A DNA stretch of 64,000 nucleotides from Winslowiella arboricola. GTDB taxonomy: Bacteria > Pseudomonadota > Gammaproteobacteria > Enterobacterales > Enterobacteriaceae. The notes beneath the pieces are model-generated. The model was not told the origin of the DNA. It worked only from the letters and a program-made list of their open reading frames with translations, and ran no database searches. Positions 46,463 through 56,896 of this stretch are shown one piece after another. Both the position numbers and the translations under genes were made by a program. How positions within the stretch are numbered: the stretch's first letter is position 1; every line of letters starts with the position of its first letter. The stretch spans positions 31,049-95,048 of the forward strand of contig NZ_JAODIM010000032.1 in NCBI RefSeq assembly GCF_025527015.1. The letters run 5' to 3'.

Positions 46463-47952
46463 TTACGCGCCTGTTTCAGCTGTTCCGCCACATCCTGCAG
46501 GCTGGTTTCGATGCGCGCCAGCCAGTCGTCACTGATAAACAGGCAGCGCTGATGCTGGCTGAACAGCGTGCGCTGGCCGCGCAGCTGGCTCTCCAGCTCA
46601 TCCAGCGCCTGCACAATCTCTTCCGGCATCGCGATCTGCTGCTTGCCTGGCAACATCAGGCGGGAAACCTGCAAACTGGCGTCACGCACTGTCAGACAGT
46701 CATTGCCATCCACCTGCATATCCAGCGTCTGGGCAAAGCCGATGCCGTTCAGCTTGCCGCGCATTTCACCCGGTTTTTGCAGCCAGTGCGTTAGCGCTTC
46801 ACGCGTCACCACCATATGCGTCACCTGCATATCATGCAGGGTCAGCGGCTTTTGCAGCATTAAGGTTAGTTGCTCATCAATGAGGGCGGCAGGCAGATCG
46901 TAATGCGGCTTGCGGCTAAACATACCACCATGTTTTTCCAGCTTAATCGCCTGTTCCAGGCTTTGCTGCTGTTGCAGCGCCAGACGACGCGCGCCGATCT
47001 GTTGCAGCTTGATCAATAGCGGTTGCTGCTGCCACGCCTGCTGAGTAATCAGAGTGTCGATTTCACGATCCAGCAGCTTCATTGATTCCACGTCATGCCA
47101 CAGACAATCTTTCAGCAGAATCAGGTCGATAGGGGCAATCGAGTTACGCCCACTGTAGAAAGCGCAGGCCTGCAACAGGTGAATGGCCTTTTTCCAGCGA
47201 CGATCGGAGATATAAGGCGCATCCGGCAGGGTTTCCAGCTGCTGGCGCAGCTGATAGATCAGTTCAAACACATTATCCGGCAGCGCCACCTGCGCGATAC
47301 CTTTCTGCCATTCGCGATACTCTTCGTCACTGATACAGAGGTTTTCCGCCACCGGATTAATGCTTTCATCCTGCTGATGGGTCAGCATGCTGCGGAAGTT
47401 CTGTTTCTCATGCACATTATCCAGCCACAGACGGATCAGCATGCGGTCATACAGTGCTTCCAGCCCGCTGTCGGCTTCCGGCAATTCATTGGAGGCAGTC
47501 ACCAGCAGGCGCATCGGAATCGCATCTTCACGGTCGCCATTGCGGAAGCGGCGCTCATTAATTGCGGTCAGCAGGGTGTTCAGAATCGCCGGCCCGGCTT
47601 TCCAGATCTCATCGAGGAACACAATCTCGGCATCAGGCAGATAGCCTTTGGTCAGGCGCTGATAGCGGCCTTCATCTTTTAACGCCTGAATCGACAGCGG
47701 GCCAAATACCTCTTCTGGAGTGGAGAAACGGGTCATCAGATATTCAAACGCGCGGGCATGTTGGAAGGCGTACTTCAGACGGCGGGCAATCAGGCTTTTG
47801 GCAATACCCGGCGGCCCGAGCAGAAACACGCTTTCACCGCTAAGTGCGGCCAGCAGGCAGAGACGTATGGCGTGGTGACGCTCATATAATCCTTTCTCTA
47901 ACGCATTGCTGAGGCGTGAAATTCTTTCTGCCAGTAAATGAGGTTGAGCCAT
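46459..47952 (-). CDS. ravA: MoxR-family AAA+ ATPase RavA
   Basis: 497 residues (E. coli 498). AAA+ module with Walker [14 protein letters not shown], Walker [13 protein letters not shown] and sensor 1 [13 protein letters not shown]; the C-terminal part holds the discoid and LARA region that in E. coli binds lysine decarboxylase LdcI. It is divergent from kup and forms an operon with viaA. Confidence 0.95.
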   Translation of the reverse strand: MAQPHLLAERISRLSNALEKGLYERHHAIRLCLLAALSGESVFLLGPPGIAKSLIARRLKYAFQHARAFEYLMTRFSTPEEVFGPLSIQALKDEGRYQRLTKGYLPDAEIVFLDEIWKAGPAILNTLLTAINERRFRNGDREDAIPMRLLVTASNELPEADSGLEALYDRMLIRLWLDNVHEKQNFRSMLTHQQDESINPVAENLCISDEEYREWQKGIAQVALPDNVFELIYQLRQQLETLPDAPYISDRRWKKAIHLLQACAFYSGRNSIAPIDLILLKDCLWHDVESMKLLDREIDTLITQQAWQQQPLLIKLQQIGARRLALQQQQSLEQAIKLEKHGGMFSRKPHYDLPAALIDEQLTLMLQKPLTLHDMQVTHMVVTREALTHWLQKPGEMRGKLNGIGFAQTLDMQVDGNDCLTVRDASLQVSRLMLPGKQQIAMPEEIVQALDELESQLRGQRTLFSQHQRCLFISDDWLARIETSLQDVAEQLKQARK

Positions 47953-48194
47953 AATCAGTAAATCATCCTTTTCTGCCGCTTATCAGGCGAGCGCTAACAC
48001 TACTGGCTATCATGCTTGAAAGACTTGATACCAGTCAGCTTTTTTATCGCGAAAGGGTGAAGATGCACGCCATTTGCAAATCTGAACCGCGACCAGGGGT
48101 AGGCTTTTATGGTATTTCGTGCATACTGTGCGGTTTTTGCGAGTTCGGGCCGCGCGCTCCCGCGCGTCACTCCGCTTCAACAAAAGATAAAATT

Positions 48195-50063
48195 ATGAGT
48201 TCTGACAAGAAGCAGTCCCTTGGCGCCGTAACACTGGCAGCGATAGGTGTGGTTTATGGCGATATCGGTACCAGTCCGCTGTATACATTGCGTGAATGTT
48301 TATCTGGCCAGTTTGGTTTTGGTGTAGAACGTGACGCAGTTTTTGGCTTTTTGTCACTGATTTTCTGGTTGCTGGTGCTGGTGGTCTCGCTGAAATACCT
48401 TAGCTATGTGATGCGTGCTGACAACGCCGGTGAAGGCGGGATTTTGACTCTGATGTCGCTGGCGGGCCGTAATACTGGTGCCCGCACCACCGCATTCCTG
48501 GTGATTATTGGCCTGATTGGCGGCAGCTTCTTTTATGGCGAGGTGGTGATTACCCCGGCGATATCGGTGATGTCGGCGATAGAGGGACTGGAAATCGCTG
48601 CGCCTGCTCTCGATCCTTATATTGTTCCGATGTCGATTGCCGTGCTGACGCTGCTGTTTGTCATCCAGAAGCACGGCACCGGGATGGTCGGCAAGCTGTT
48701 TGCGCCGGTGATGCTGGTGTGGTTTATCGTGCTGGCGGTGCTCGGCGCGCGCGGTATTCTCGCCAATCCCGAAGTGTTGCAGGCGCTGAATCCGGCGTGG
48801 GCGATTCATTTCTTTATTGAATATAAACAGGTTTCCTTCTTTGCCCTTGGCGCGGTAGTGCTGGCGATCACCGGGGTGGAAGCGCTGTATGCCGATATGG
48901 GCCACTTTGGTAAGTTCCCGATTCGTCTGGCGTGGTTTACCGTGGTGGTGCCTTCGCTGGCGCTGAACTACTTTGGGCAGGGCGCGCTGCTGCTGAAGCA
49001 TCCGGAAGCGATTAAAAACCCATTCTTCCTGCTGGCGCCCGAATGGGCGCTGATTCCGATGCTGATCCTCGCCACGCTGGCGACGGTGATTGCCTCGCAG
49101 GCGGTGATTTCCGGCGTCTTTTCCCTGACGCGCCAGGCCGTGCGTTTAGGTTACCTGCCGCCGATGCGCATTATCTACACCTCGGAAAATGAATCCGGCC
49201 AAATCTATATTCCGGTGATTAACTGGCTGCTCTACTTTGCGGTGGTGATTGTTATCGTCAGCTTTGAACACTCCAGTAATCTGGCGGCGGCTTACGGTAT
49301 TGCGGTGACCGGCACCATGGTGCTGACCTCGATTCTCAGCTGTACGGTGGCGGTGAAAAACTGGGGCTGGAATCGCTATCTGGTCTGGCTAATTTTGCTG
49401 GCGATGCTGTGCATTGATGTGCCGCTGTTTAGCGCCAACCTGGTGAAAATTTTCTCCGGCGGCTGGTTGCCGCTCTGCCTGGCACTGGTGATGTTTGTGG
49501 TGATGACCACCTGGAAAAGCGAGCGTTTCCGCCTGCTGCGCCGTATGCATGAACACGGCAACTCGCTGGAAGCGATGATCGCCTCACTGGAGAAATCGCC
49601 ACCGGTGCGGGTGCCTGGTACCGCTGTTTATATGTCACGCGCACTGAATGTGATTCCGTTTGCTATGTTGCATAACCTGAAACATAACAAGGTGTTGCAC
49701 GAGCGGGTGGTGTTGCTGACGCTGCGTACCGAAGATGCGCCTTACGTGCATAATGTTCGGCGTGTGACCATTGAGCAGCTGTCTCCCACTTTCTGGCGCG
49801 TGGTAGCCAGTTATGGCTGGCGTGAAACGCCAAACGTTGAAGAAATTTTCCATCGTTGTGGGCTGGAAGGGTTATGCTGCCGCATGATGGAGACTTCGTT
49901 CTTTATGTCGCATGAGTCGCTGATCATCGGCAAGCGTCCATGGTATTTGCGTCTGCGCGGCAAGCTGTTTATGGCGCTGCAACGTAATGCGCTGCGCGCG
50001 CCGGATCAGTTTGAAATCCCACCGAACCGGGTGATTGAACTGGGGACGCAGGTCGAGATTTAA
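48195..50063 (+). CDS. kup: Low-affinity K+ transporter Kup
   Basis: 622 residues from the ATG at 48195 ([32 protein letters not shown]), the E. coli length. The frame stays open 61 codons further upstream, but that extension has no counterpart and no good ribosome-binding site. Twelve membrane helices occupy about 12-460 ([39 protein letters not shown]); the C-terminal 150 residues are cytosolic. It is a K+/H+ symporter. A CGCGCG/CGCGCG hairpin lies in its leader near 48155-48170. Confidence 0.97.
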   Translation: MSSDKKQSLGAVTLAAIGVVYGDIGTSPLYTLRECLSGQFGFGVERDAVFGFLSLIFWLLVLVVSLKYLSYVMRADNAGEGGILTLMSLAGRNTGARTTAFLVIIGLIGGSFFYGEVVITPAISVMSAIEGLEIAAPALDPYIVPMSIAVLTLLFVIQKHGTGMVGKLFAPVMLVWFIVLAVLGARGILANPEVLQALNPAWAIHFFIEYKQVSFFALGAVVLAITGVEALYADMGHFGKFPIRLAWFTVVVPSLALNYFGQGALLLKHPEAIKNPFFLLAPEWALIPMLILATLATVIASQAVISGVFSLTRQAVRLGYLPPMRIIYTSENESGQIYIPVINWLLYFAVVIVIVSFEHSSNLAAAYGIAVTGTMVLTSILSCTVAVKNWGWNRYLVWLILLAMLCIDVPLFSANLVKIFSGGWLPLCLALVMFVVMTTWKSERFRLLRRMHEHGNSLEAMIASLEKSPPVRVPGTAVYMSRALNVIPFAMLHNLKHNKVLHERVVLLTLRTEDAPYVHNVRRVTIEQLSPTFWRVVASYGWRETPNVEEIFHRCGLEGLCCRMMETSFFMSHESLIIGKRPWYLRLRGKLFMALQRNALRAPDQFEIPPNRVIELGTQVEI

Positions 50064-50087
50064 CGTCTTTGTCGCGTGCCTGTTTTT

Positions 50088-50130
50088 GTAGGGGCGGCGT
50101 TCTCGCCGCCCGGGGCCGATAACGGCTCCG
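50088..50130. repeat. Type 1 repeat fused to a degenerate type 2 dyad
   Basis: GTAG head and GGGCGGCG-TTCT-CGCCGCCC (50092-50111), directly followed by GGGGCCG-ATAA-CGGCTCC (50112-50128). It lies between the convergent kup and qseC stops. Confidence 0.8.
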
Positions 50131-50141
50131 CTGGAGTGTTG

Positions 50142-51494
50142 TTACCAGCTGACTGTCACCACAAATCCCCCCTCAGCCCGATTGCTAAACTGCGTCTGCA
50201 TACCATGCAGCTGGGCAATATTACTGACAATTGATAACCCGAGGCCGCTGCCCGATTTCTCCTGGCCTGGCGGGCGATAGAAGCGCTCACCAATCCGTAG
50301 CAAATCCTCTTCACTGACACCCGGCCCATTATCGGCGACGCTGAATGCGTGCTGATGCAGATTAATCGCTATCGTACTGCCCGCCTGGCTGTAACGAATG
50401 GCGTTATCCAGCAGGTTACGCACCATCAGCGCCAGCAGCAGCGGGTGGCCATCGCGTGATACGGCGTTATCCGGCAGCTGCAAAGTGATGTCGACCCCGG
50501 CCTGCTGCGCTTTATGGTAATGGTCAATCACCCCCTGCTGTAACAGCTGATGCAGATCGACGCGCTGACTCTCCGCCAGCGCCGCTTCGGCATCCAGTCG
50601 TGACAGGGTTAATAGCTGATCCACCAGCCGCGTGGCGCGATCGATACCGGCATCAAGATTAGTTAGCGCATGTTGACGCATCTGCTCATCGTCGTGCGCC
50701 AGCTGCACCACTTCGGTTTGTACTTTTAGCGCCGCCAGCGGGCTGCGCAGCTCGTGGGCGGCATCGGAGGTAAAGCGTCGCTCACGCAGCAGCATCTGGT
50801 TAATACGGGCAAACAGCGTATTAAGCGCATCGACGATTGGCCGCACTTCCTGCGGCAGATGCGGGGTGGTTAACGGCGAACCATCATCCGGCTGGCGCTG
50901 ATGAAGCTGAGTGGCGATGCGTTTTAGCGGCGACAGTTCGCGGGTAACCAGCCAGAACAGCAAAATCAGCATCACCGGCAGGGCAAACAGCCACGGGGTT
51001 AAGTTGGTCTGCACGATATCGCGCGTCATATCATCGCGATACTCCCACTCCTGGCCGACCACCACCACATAACGGTGATCGGGCGTCGCCAGCCACACCA
51101 TGCGCCAGCGGTCGTCATCATCGCGCAGCCTGCCATCACTAAAACCATCGCGCTGATAGTAATGAAACAGGAAGTCTTTGCCATTATCGCCGTCGTTCAT
51201 CACCATCTGGCCGTCGCGGGTAAATACCGCAAACGCCAGCGCATCATCTTCCTGATCGCCGCGATGATGGCGCAGCAGTTTTTTGGTTTTCGGCAGGGAT
51301 TGCGGCTGCTGGCTGAGATCTTCCGGGTTAAGGGTGGCGAGGCGTTTGGCAAACAGCATCTGCTGGGTATCAAACAGTTCGTTGATTTTATCGCGCGTCT
51401 GGTACCAGGATTCAACGCTGGCGGCGCCCCAGCACAACAGGGTCAGCATAATAAAGCCGATAATTAACCGCAGACGCAGACTTATCCGCTTCAT
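50142..51494 (-). CDS. qseC: Sensor histidine kinase QseC
   Basis: 450 residues. Two membrane helices (about 8-28 and 167-184) flank a periplasmic sensor domain; the HisKA phosphoacceptor is His247 in [21 protein letters not shown], and the ATPase has [30 protein letters not shown] and GSGLGLSIV. It closely follows E. coli QseC, including [14 protein letters not shown]. coli QseC was described as responding to autoinducer-3 and catecholamines. It overlaps qseB by 4 bases. Confidence 0.92.
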   Translation of the reverse strand: MKRISLRLRLIIGFIMLTLLCWGAASVESWYQTRDKINELFDTQQMLFAKRLATLNPEDLSQQPQSLPKTKKLLRHHRGDQEDDALAFAVFTRDGQMVMNDGDNGKDFLFHYYQRDGFSDGRLRDDDDRWRMVWLATPDHRYVVVVGQEWEYRDDMTRDIVQTNLTPWLFALPVMLILLFWLVTRELSPLKRIATQLHQRQPDDGSPLTTPHLPQEVRPIVDALNTLFARINQMLLRERRFTSDAAHELRSPLAALKVQTEVVQLAHDDEQMRQHALTNLDAGIDRATRLVDQLLTLSRLDAEAALAESQRVDLHQLLQQGVIDHYHKAQQAGVDITLQLPDNAVSRDGHPLLLALMVRNLLDNAIRYSQAGSTIAINLHQHAFSVADNGPGVSEEDLLRIGERFYRPPGQEKSGSGLGLSIVSNIAQLHGMQTQFSNRAEGGFVVTVSW

Positions 51495-52153
51495 GCCACG
51501 GCTCCCAGCGTATAGCCGACGCCATGCACGGTGCGGATAAAGTCGCTGCCCAGCTTTTTACGCAGATGATGAATATGCACTTCCACCGCATTGCTGGAGA
51601 CATCATCATCCCAGCTGTACAGCTTCTCTTCCAGCTGAGCGCGTGTCAGTACGCGACCGGCATTCAGCAGCAGCAGTTCAAGGATCGCCAGCTCGCGCGA
51701 TTTTAATACCAGTGCTTCGCCGTTCAGCGTTACGGTGTGTGCGCCAGGCTCCATTACCACGCCGCCATGTTGCAGGGTCGGTTGCAGCTGGCCATGGCGC
51801 CGGCGAATCAGCGCCTGCAGTCTTGCCGCCACTTCGCTCAGGGCAAACGGCTTACACAGATAGTCATCCGCACCCTGTTGCAGACCCTGCACACGCTGCT
51901 CCAGCGCATCGCGCGCGGTCAGAATCAGTACCGGCACATCCTGGCCGTTCTGGCGCCACTGGCGCAAAATATCCAGCCCGTCGATATGCGGCAAGCTGAG
52001 ATCCAGCACTACAGCGTCATAAGGCGCCGCTTCCAGTGCCGCTAACCCCTGTTTGCCGGATAAAAACCAGTCGACGCTAAAACCCATTTTAATTAATCCG
52101 GCTTTAATGCCATCGCCAATCAGGCGATCGTCTTCGATTAATAAAATTCTCAT
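51491..52153 (-). CDS. qseB: Response regulator QseB
   Basis: 220 residues. Receiver domain with Asp51 as phosphoacceptor ([10 protein letters not shown]) and Lys in YLCKPFA; C-terminal OmpR/PhoB winged helix ([31 protein letters not shown]). It is the partner of QseC and divergent from ygiW, as in E. coli. A CTTAA-type direct repeat in the intergenic region (52281-52296) is a likely binding site. Confidence 0.93.
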   Translation of the reverse strand: MRILLIEDDRLIGDGIKAGLIKMGFSVDWFLSGKQGLAALEAAPYDAVVLDLSLPHIDGLDILRQWRQNGQDVPVLILTARDALEQRVQGLQQGADDYLCKPFALSEVAARLQALIRRRHGQLQPTLQHGGVVMEPGAHTVTLNGEALVLKSRELAILELLLLNAGRVLTRAQLEEKLYSWDDDVSSNAVEVHIHHLRKKLGSDFIRTVHGVGYTLGAVA

Positions 52154-52278
52154 CAGCGTCTCTGTTCCTCAGGTGATTAACCGCAGTTATACGGAATCAC
52201 AGGGCGGCTTGTACAGGCTAATACGCGCAAAATCGGCTATTTAGCGCAGGATAAACAAATAAAGCGTGATGACCTGAG

Positions 52279-52313
52279 TTCTTAAGATCCTGTTAAGAAC
52301 CCTTTGCTTTAAT
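52279..52313 (+). promoter_or_regulatory. QseB/PmrA-type box and -10 of ygiW
   Basis: CTTAA (52281-52285) and GTTAA (52292-52296) repeat with an 11-base period, as in boxes of QseB and PmrA. They are also part of a dyad TTCTTAA-N7-TTAAGAA (52279-52299). A TTTAAT -10 candidate sits at 52308-52313, placing the box over the -35 region as for an activator. Confidence 0.6.
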
Positions 52314-52369
52314 AGCTACCGAAGACAACTTACTACTGCAAACCCGCAATGGAATATAAGGTGAATAAT

Positions 52370-52765
52370 ATGAAAAAGACCGCCGCTTTATTAGCTATCG
52401 CCGCTCTGGTCTCTACTCCGGTGCTTGCTGCCACTCAGGGTGGTTTTGTTGACCCGAACGCACCGGCAGCCTCAGTGCAGAAAGGTGGTTTCTCTGGACC
52501 GAACGGCAGTGTGGTCACGGTTAAACAGGCGCAGGATTTGAAAGATGACAGCTGGGTGACGCTACGTGGCAATATCGAAAAGCGTATTGGTGATGAGGAT
52601 TACACCTTCCGTGACGCATCCGGCACCATGACGGTGGAAATTGACCATAAACGTTGGGAAGGGCTGACCGTATCACCCACTGATAAAGTTGAGTTGCAGG
52701 GCGAGCTGGATAAAGACTTCAACTCGGTTGAGCTTGATGTAAAACGCGTCAGCAAAATTCAGTAA
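52370..52765 (+). CDS. ygiW: YgiW/BOF-family periplasmic protein
   Basis: 131 residues from the ATG at 52370 (MKKTAALLAIAALVSTPVLA), with an AAGGTG site; a start 7 codons earlier is less likely. There is a signal peptide cut after VLA, a Gly-Gly-Phe-rich segment (QGGFVDP, KGGFSGPNG) and an OB-fold (SWVTLRGNIEKRIGDEDYTF, VEIDHKRWEG). E. coli YgiW is a stress-induced periplasmic protein. Its position divergent from qseBC is conserved. Confidence 0.92.
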   Translation: MKKTAALLAIAALVSTPVLAATQGGFVDPNAPAASVQKGGFSGPNGSVVTVKQAQDLKDDSWVTLRGNIEKRIGDEDYTFRDASGTMTVEIDHKRWEGLTVSPTDKVELQGELDKDFNSVELDVKRVSKIQ

Positions 52766-52782
52766 CCCGTAACAGGCCAGTA

Positions 52783-53676
52783 TTAGCTGGCCTGGTTTTG
52801 CTTTTCCAGCGTCTGGATCAGACTCTGCACCGACGCCGAACGATCCCACTTGCGCCATGCCAGTGCAATATCGCTGGTCAGCGCCGGATCGGCACTATGG
52901 TGAAAGCTGACATTGGGTGAACTGATGCAGCATAACGATGCCGGAACAATGGCGAAACCAAAGCCGGCCGCCACCATACTGATCGCCGAAGAGATTTGCG
53001 GCGACTGCGGTCCGGTCTGCGGCTGAAAACCGCTGCGCAGGCAGGCGCTGATAATCGATTCATACAGGCTCGGCGCCACGTCGCGCGGAAAGGTGATCAT
53101 CGGCGTATCCATCAGCTGCGCCAGCGATAACGTGCCGCTGCTGCTGAGCGGATGGGTCGCGGGCAACACAATCCGCATCGCTTCACTGGCTATTATCTGC
53201 AGATTAAAGGCTTTGCTGCTTTCACACGGCAAACGCACAAAGGCCGCATCCAGTAATCCCTCCTGTAAATCATGCATCAGCGCCGCCATATTGGCCTCGC
53301 GCGGCAACAACGTCATCGCCGGATAGCGTGCCTGAAACTGGCGCAGCAGGCTGAAGATTGCCGGATGAAAAGCAATTGAACAGGCAAATCCCAGTGACAG
53401 CTGTCCCGAGACGCCGCGCGCAATCCCTTTTGCTTTCTCCAGCGCATTACCGGTCAGTTCAAGGATCTGCCGGGCATCATTATAAAATGCTGCGCCCGCT
53501 TCGGTTAACTCAACGCCACGCGTCAGCCTTTTCAGCAATGGCGTACCAATCTCCCGCTCCAGCCGCAAAATTTGCTGGCTTAGCGGCGGCTGAGACATAC
53601 CCAGCATTTCCGCCGCCCGGGTGAAGTTGCGGGTTTGCGCGACCGCCACAAAATAACGCAGATATCGTAATTCCAT
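52783..53676 (-). CDS. budR: LysR-type regulator of the acetoin pathway
   Basis: 297 residues: N-terminal helix-turn-helix (MELRYLRYFVAVAQTRNFTRAAEMLGMSQPPLSQQI) and a C-terminal ligand-binding domain. It is divergent from budA with 104 bases between, the standard arrangement of BudR/AlsR, which activates acetoin genes in response to acetate and low pH in other species. The symbol is given from context; direct evidence for the ligand is lacking. It converges on ygiW with only 17 bases between. Confidence 0.75.
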   Translation of the reverse strand: MELRYLRYFVAVAQTRNFTRAAEMLGMSQPPLSQQILRLEREIGTPLLKRLTRGVELTEAGAAFYNDARQILELTGNALEKAKGIARGVSGQLSLGFACSIAFHPAIFSLLRQFQARYPAMTLLPREANMAALMHDLQEGLLDAAFVRLPCESSKAFNLQIIASEAMRIVLPATHPLSSSGTLSLAQLMDTPMITFPRDVAPSLYESIISACLRSGFQPQTGPQSPQISSAISMVAAGFGFAIVPASLCCISSPNVSFHHSADPALTSDIALAWRKWDRSASVQSLIQTLEKQNQAS

Positions 53677-53706
53677 ATCGAAAACGTCTCAAAGTGGGGG
53701 GAGTTC

Positions 53707-53741
53707 TATATTGGAATGCGAAGCTGAATCGAGTCAATATA
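53707..53741. promoter_or_regulatory. Candidate LysR-type binding dyad between budR and budA
   Basis: TATATTG (53707-53713) and CAATATA (53735-53741) are exact inverted copies 21 bases apart in the short divergent gap. The spacing and AT-rich ends suit a LysR tetramer site. Confidence 0.45.
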
Positions 53742-53780
53742 CAGTTAACGTTTTCTAATACTTTATCCCGGAGGAATACA

Positions 53781-54563
53781 ATGAAGGATAACGTAACTGA
53801 TTGTTTCTGTGCTGATGAGCTCACGGCAACCCTTTCTGCTTTGCAACAGGAAAGACCAGAAAGTGTTATCTATCAGACCTCACTGATGAGCGCCCTGTTG
53901 AGTGGCGTCTATGAGGGCAGCACCACGATTGGCGATTTGCTGAAGAAAGGTGATTTTGGCCTCGGCACCTTTAATCATCTGGATGGCGAGCTGATTGCTT
54001 TTGATCGCGAGGTCTATCAATTGCGTGCAGACGGATCGGCCAATAAAGCGCGCCACGATCAACGCACTCCGTTTGCGGTTATTACCTTCTTTAATCCGCA
54101 ATATCAGCACCGTTTCTCACAGCCTGCCAGCCGTGATGAGGTGCATCAGGTAATTAACCAGCAGATTAGCTCGGACAACCAGTTTTGCGCGCTACGCCTC
54201 GAAGGCCACTTTTTGCAGGTCGATACCCGCACTGTGCCCTGCCAGCACCGCCCGTATAAACCGATGATGCAGGCGGTAGAGGAACAACCCACCTTCCATT
54301 TTAATCAGCGTAATGGCGTGCTGATCGGTTTTCGCTCGCCGCGCTATATGCAGGGCATCAATGTCGCCGGTTACCACGAGCACTTTATTACCGACGATCG
54401 ACAGGGCGGCGGCCATGTTCTCGATTACCAGCTGCAACAGGGCACGCTGACCTTCGGGGAGATCAGCAAGCTGGTGATTGATCTGCCAGATGATGAGGAT
54501 TTCCTGAAGGCCAACCTGAACCCCACCGATCTTGATGATGCTATTCGCAGCGTTGAGAGCTAA
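53781..54563 (+). CDS. budA: Alpha-acetolactate decarboxylase
   Basis: 260 residues from the ATG at 53781, which has GGAGG upstream; the frame is open further left but without support. The zinc ligands His199, His201 and His212 are visible in [19 protein letters not shown], with Arg150 in the active site. It converts (S)-acetolactate to (R)-acetoin, with carbon dioxide release, in the cytosol. It is followed by budB after 20 bases. Confidence 0.95.
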   Translation: MKDNVTDCFCADELTATLSALQQERPESVIYQTSLMSALLSGVYEGSTTIGDLLKKGDFGLGTFNHLDGELIAFDREVYQLRADGSANKARHDQRTPFAVITFFNPQYQHRFSQPASRDEVHQVINQQISSDNQFCALRLEGHFLQVDTRTVPCQHRPYKPMMQAVEEQPTFHFNQRNGVLIGFRSPRYMQGINVAGYHEHFITDDRQGGGHVLDYQLQQGTLTFGEISKLVIDLPDDEDFLKANLNPTDLDDAIRSVES

Positions 54564-54583
54564 TTACCCGAAAAGGAGAGCAG

Positions 54584-56263
54584 ATGAAAACGGCAACTGA
54601 GATTCAGCAATGGACGCATGGGGCAGACCTGGTGGTGGCACAACTCGAAGCGCAGGGGGTGAAGCAGGTATTTGGTATCCCGGGCGCGAAGATCGATAAA
54701 GTGTTTGATTCACTGGTGGACTCTTCCATCGAAACCATTCCGGTGCGTCACGAGGCCAATGCGGCGTTTATGGCCGCCGCAGTGGGCCGTTTAACCGGTA
54801 AAGCCGGTGTGGCGCTGGTCACTTCCGGTCCTGGCTGTTCCAATCTGATTACCGGCATGGCCACCGCCACTTCTGAGGGCGATCCGCTGGTGGCGATCGG
54901 CGGTGCGGTAAAACGCGCCGATAGCGCGAAACAGGTGCATCAGAGCATGGATACCGTCGGCATGTTTCAACCGGTCACCAAATATGCGGTTGAGGTGAAT
55001 TCCCCTGATGCGCTGGGCGAAGTGCTGTCGAATGCCTTTCGCAGCGCGGAACTGGGCCGTCCGGGCGGCGCTTTTGTCAGTCTGCCGCAGGATATTATTA
55101 ATCAGCCGGTCAGCGGTAATGTACTGAAGCACAACGGCAATCTGTTACTCGGTCCGGCGCCGGATAGTGCGATTGATGCCGTTGCACGCGAAGTGGCCAC
55201 GGCTAAAAATCCGGTGATTCTGCTCGGACTGATGGCCAGTCAGCCGGAAAATGCCGCGGCGCTGCACCGGTTGCTGGAGCGCAGTCATATTCCGGTCACC
55301 AGCACTTATCAGGCGGCGGGCGCGGTTCGTCAGTCACACTTTTCCCGTTTCGCCGGCCGGGTGGGCTTATTTAATAATCAGGCTGGTGACCGTCTGCTGC
55401 GACAGGCCGATCTGATTATCACCGTTGGTTACAGTCCGGTGGAGTATGAACCGGCTATGTGGAATAGCGGTCATGCCACGCTGGTGCACATTGACGTCCT
55501 GCCGGCAGATACCGACAACTGCTATCTGCCTGATGCCGAACTGGTGGGTGATATCGCCGCCACCCTCGATAAACTGGCGCTACGTATCACCTCACCGCTG
55601 CATCTGAGCAGCGCCTCAGCGGAAATCCTGCAGGACCGTCAGACCCAGCGTCAGCTGCTGGCGCTGCGTGGTCATCAGCTGGATCAGTTTGCCCTGCATC
55701 CGTTACGGATTGTGCGCGCAATGCAGGACATTATTAACAGCGATGTCACCTTAACCGTGGATATGGGGAGTTTTCATATCTGGATTGCCCGTTATCTCTA
55801 CAGCTTCCGCGCGCGCCAGATTATGATCTCTAACGGTCAGCAAACCATGGGCGTTGCTTTGCCATGGGCCATCGGCGCCTGGCTGGTGGATCCGAGCCGC
55901 AAAGTGGTGTCTGTTTCCGGCGACGGTGGCTTTATGCAATCCAGTATGGAGCTGGAAACCGCCGTGCGGCTGAAAGCCAATATCCTGCATATTATCTGGG
56001 TCGATGATGCTTACAATATGGTGGCGATGCAGGAAGAGAAAAAGTATCAGCGGGTTTCCGGGGTAAAATTTGGCGCTATCGATTTTAAGACTTACGCCGA
56101 ATCATTTGGCGCCGCCGGTTTCGCGGTCGACAGCGCGCAGGCGCTGGAACCCACGCTGCGCAAAGCGATGGATATTGCCGGTCCGGCGGTGGTGGCGATA
56201 CCGGTCGACTATGCCGATAACCATCTGCTGATGGGGCAGCTGCATCTGAGTCAGATTCTCTGA
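54584..56263 (+). CDS. budB: Catabolic acetolactate synthase
   Basis: 559 residues. Thiamine-diphosphate enzyme that condenses two pyruvates to acetolactate. The catalytic Glu57 is in [10 protein letters not shown]; the ThDP/Mg motif starts at [16 protein letters not shown] and runs to DDAYNMV. The length and absence of the FAD-type features suit the pH 6 catabolic class (BudB/AlsS), not the anabolic IlvB. It is downstream of budA; no butanediol dehydrogenase (budC) follows, so the local pathway stops at acetoin. Confidence 0.95.
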   Translation: MKTATEIQQWTHGADLVVAQLEAQGVKQVFGIPGAKIDKVFDSLVDSSIETIPVRHEANAAFMAAAVGRLTGKAGVALVTSGPGCSNLITGMATATSEGDPLVAIGGAVKRADSAKQVHQSMDTVGMFQPVTKYAVEVNSPDALGEVLSNAFRSAELGRPGGAFVSLPQDIINQPVSGNVLKHNGNLLLGPAPDSAIDAVAREVATAKNPVILLGLMASQPENAAALHRLLERSHIPVTSTYQAAGAVRQSHFSRFAGRVGLFNNQAGDRLLRQADLIITVGYSPVEYEPAMWNSGHATLVHIDVLPADTDNCYLPDAELVGDIAATLDKLALRITSPLHLSSASAEILQDRQTQRQLLALRGHQLDQFALHPLRIVRAMQDIINSDVTLTVDMGSFHIWIARYLYSFRARQIMISNGQQTMGVALPWAIGAWLVDPSRKVVSVSGDGGFMQSSMELETAVRLKANILHIIWVDDAYNMVAMQEEKKYQRVSGVKFGAIDFKTYAESFGAAGFAVDSAQALEPTLRKAMDIAGPAVVAIPVDYADNHLLMGQLHLSQIL

Positions 56264-56469
56264 TTCAGCATAGTTAAGCTGGCGGCCGCATGCTGCCAGC
56301 TCAGCCAGATGTGGCCCTGATTACCGTGCATTCGTGGGCATAAGCCAAATTATTTCCGTCGCCAGCGAAACGTTTCGATGGCGATCACAATTTCATCATA
56401 TCCTCGTTGTGTTCCTCTGCGCTTTTTTTACACTCCCGATCAGCGAAACGTTTCGCTCTGGAGTGAAAG
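56264..56469 (+). promoter_or_regulatory. rbs operon control region with two RbsR operators
   Basis: Two near-identical palindromes AGCGAAACGTTTCGCT: the distal copy at 56364-56379 has one mismatch (ending CGAT), the proximal copy at 56442-56457 is perfect and ends 12 bases before the rbsD ATG. Centres are 78 bases apart. A promoter TTGTGT (56407-56412), 16-base spacer, TACACT (56429-56434) lies between. A TCACA half-site (56385-56389) with a weak left half could bind CRP about 60 bases before the start. RbsR could thus close a loop over the promoter. Confidence 0.85.
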
Positions 56470-56889
56470 ATGAAAAAAGGCACCTTACTGAATTCTGAAA
56501 TTTCTTACGTGGTTTCCCGCCTCGGTCATACCGATAGCCTGGTGATCTGCGATGCCGGTTTACCTGTTCCGACAGGCCCGCAGCGTATCGATCTGGCGCT
56601 GACGCACGGTATTCCCAGCTTTTTGCGGGTCGCTGAAGTCGTAACCAATGAGATGCAGGTAGAAAGCGCCATCATCGCGGAAGAGATGAAGCAGCATAAT
56701 CCGCAACTTCATGACGAACTGGTCGCTCTGCTCGAAACATTGCAACAACTTCAGGGAAATACCATCAGTATCCGTTACACCAGCCATGAACAGTTCAAAC
56801 AACAGACTCAGCGTAGTCAGGCGGTCATTCGCAGCGGAGAGTGTTCTCCGTATGCGAATGTCATCCTGGTCGCTGGCGTGACCTTCTGA
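56470..56889 (+). CDS. rbsD: D-ribose pyranase
   Basis: 139 residues, E. coli length. It interconverts pyranose and furanose forms of ribose so that RbsK can use it. His20 in VSRLGHTD is the catalytic residue; ICDAGLPVP and [12 protein letters not shown] are family segments. First gene of the rbs operon. Confidence 0.97.
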   Translation: MKKGTLLNSEISYVVSRLGHTDSLVICDAGLPVPTGPQRIDLALTHGIPSFLRVAEVVTNEMQVESAIIAEEMKQHNPQLHDELVALLETLQQLQGNTISIRYTSHEQFKQQTQRSQAVIRSGECSPYANVILVAGVTF

Positions 56890-56896
56890 GGCTGGT

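Noticed and set aside
48012..48194. In-frame 61-codon extension at the start of kup
   Set aside because: E. coli Kup starts at the equivalent of 48195, the extension has no counterpart, and it contains a GC-rich hairpin typical of a leader.
48354..49001. 215-codon open frame antisense to kup
   Set aside because: It lies wholly inside the well-conserved kup gene, is rich in His, Gln and Arg as expected of a reverse-strand reading, and has no recognizable domain or start signal.
54584..56263. Anabolic acetolactate synthase (IlvB/IlvI)
   Set aside because: The gene is linked to budA and a LysR regulator, lacks a small regulatory subunit gene, and resembles the catabolic class.
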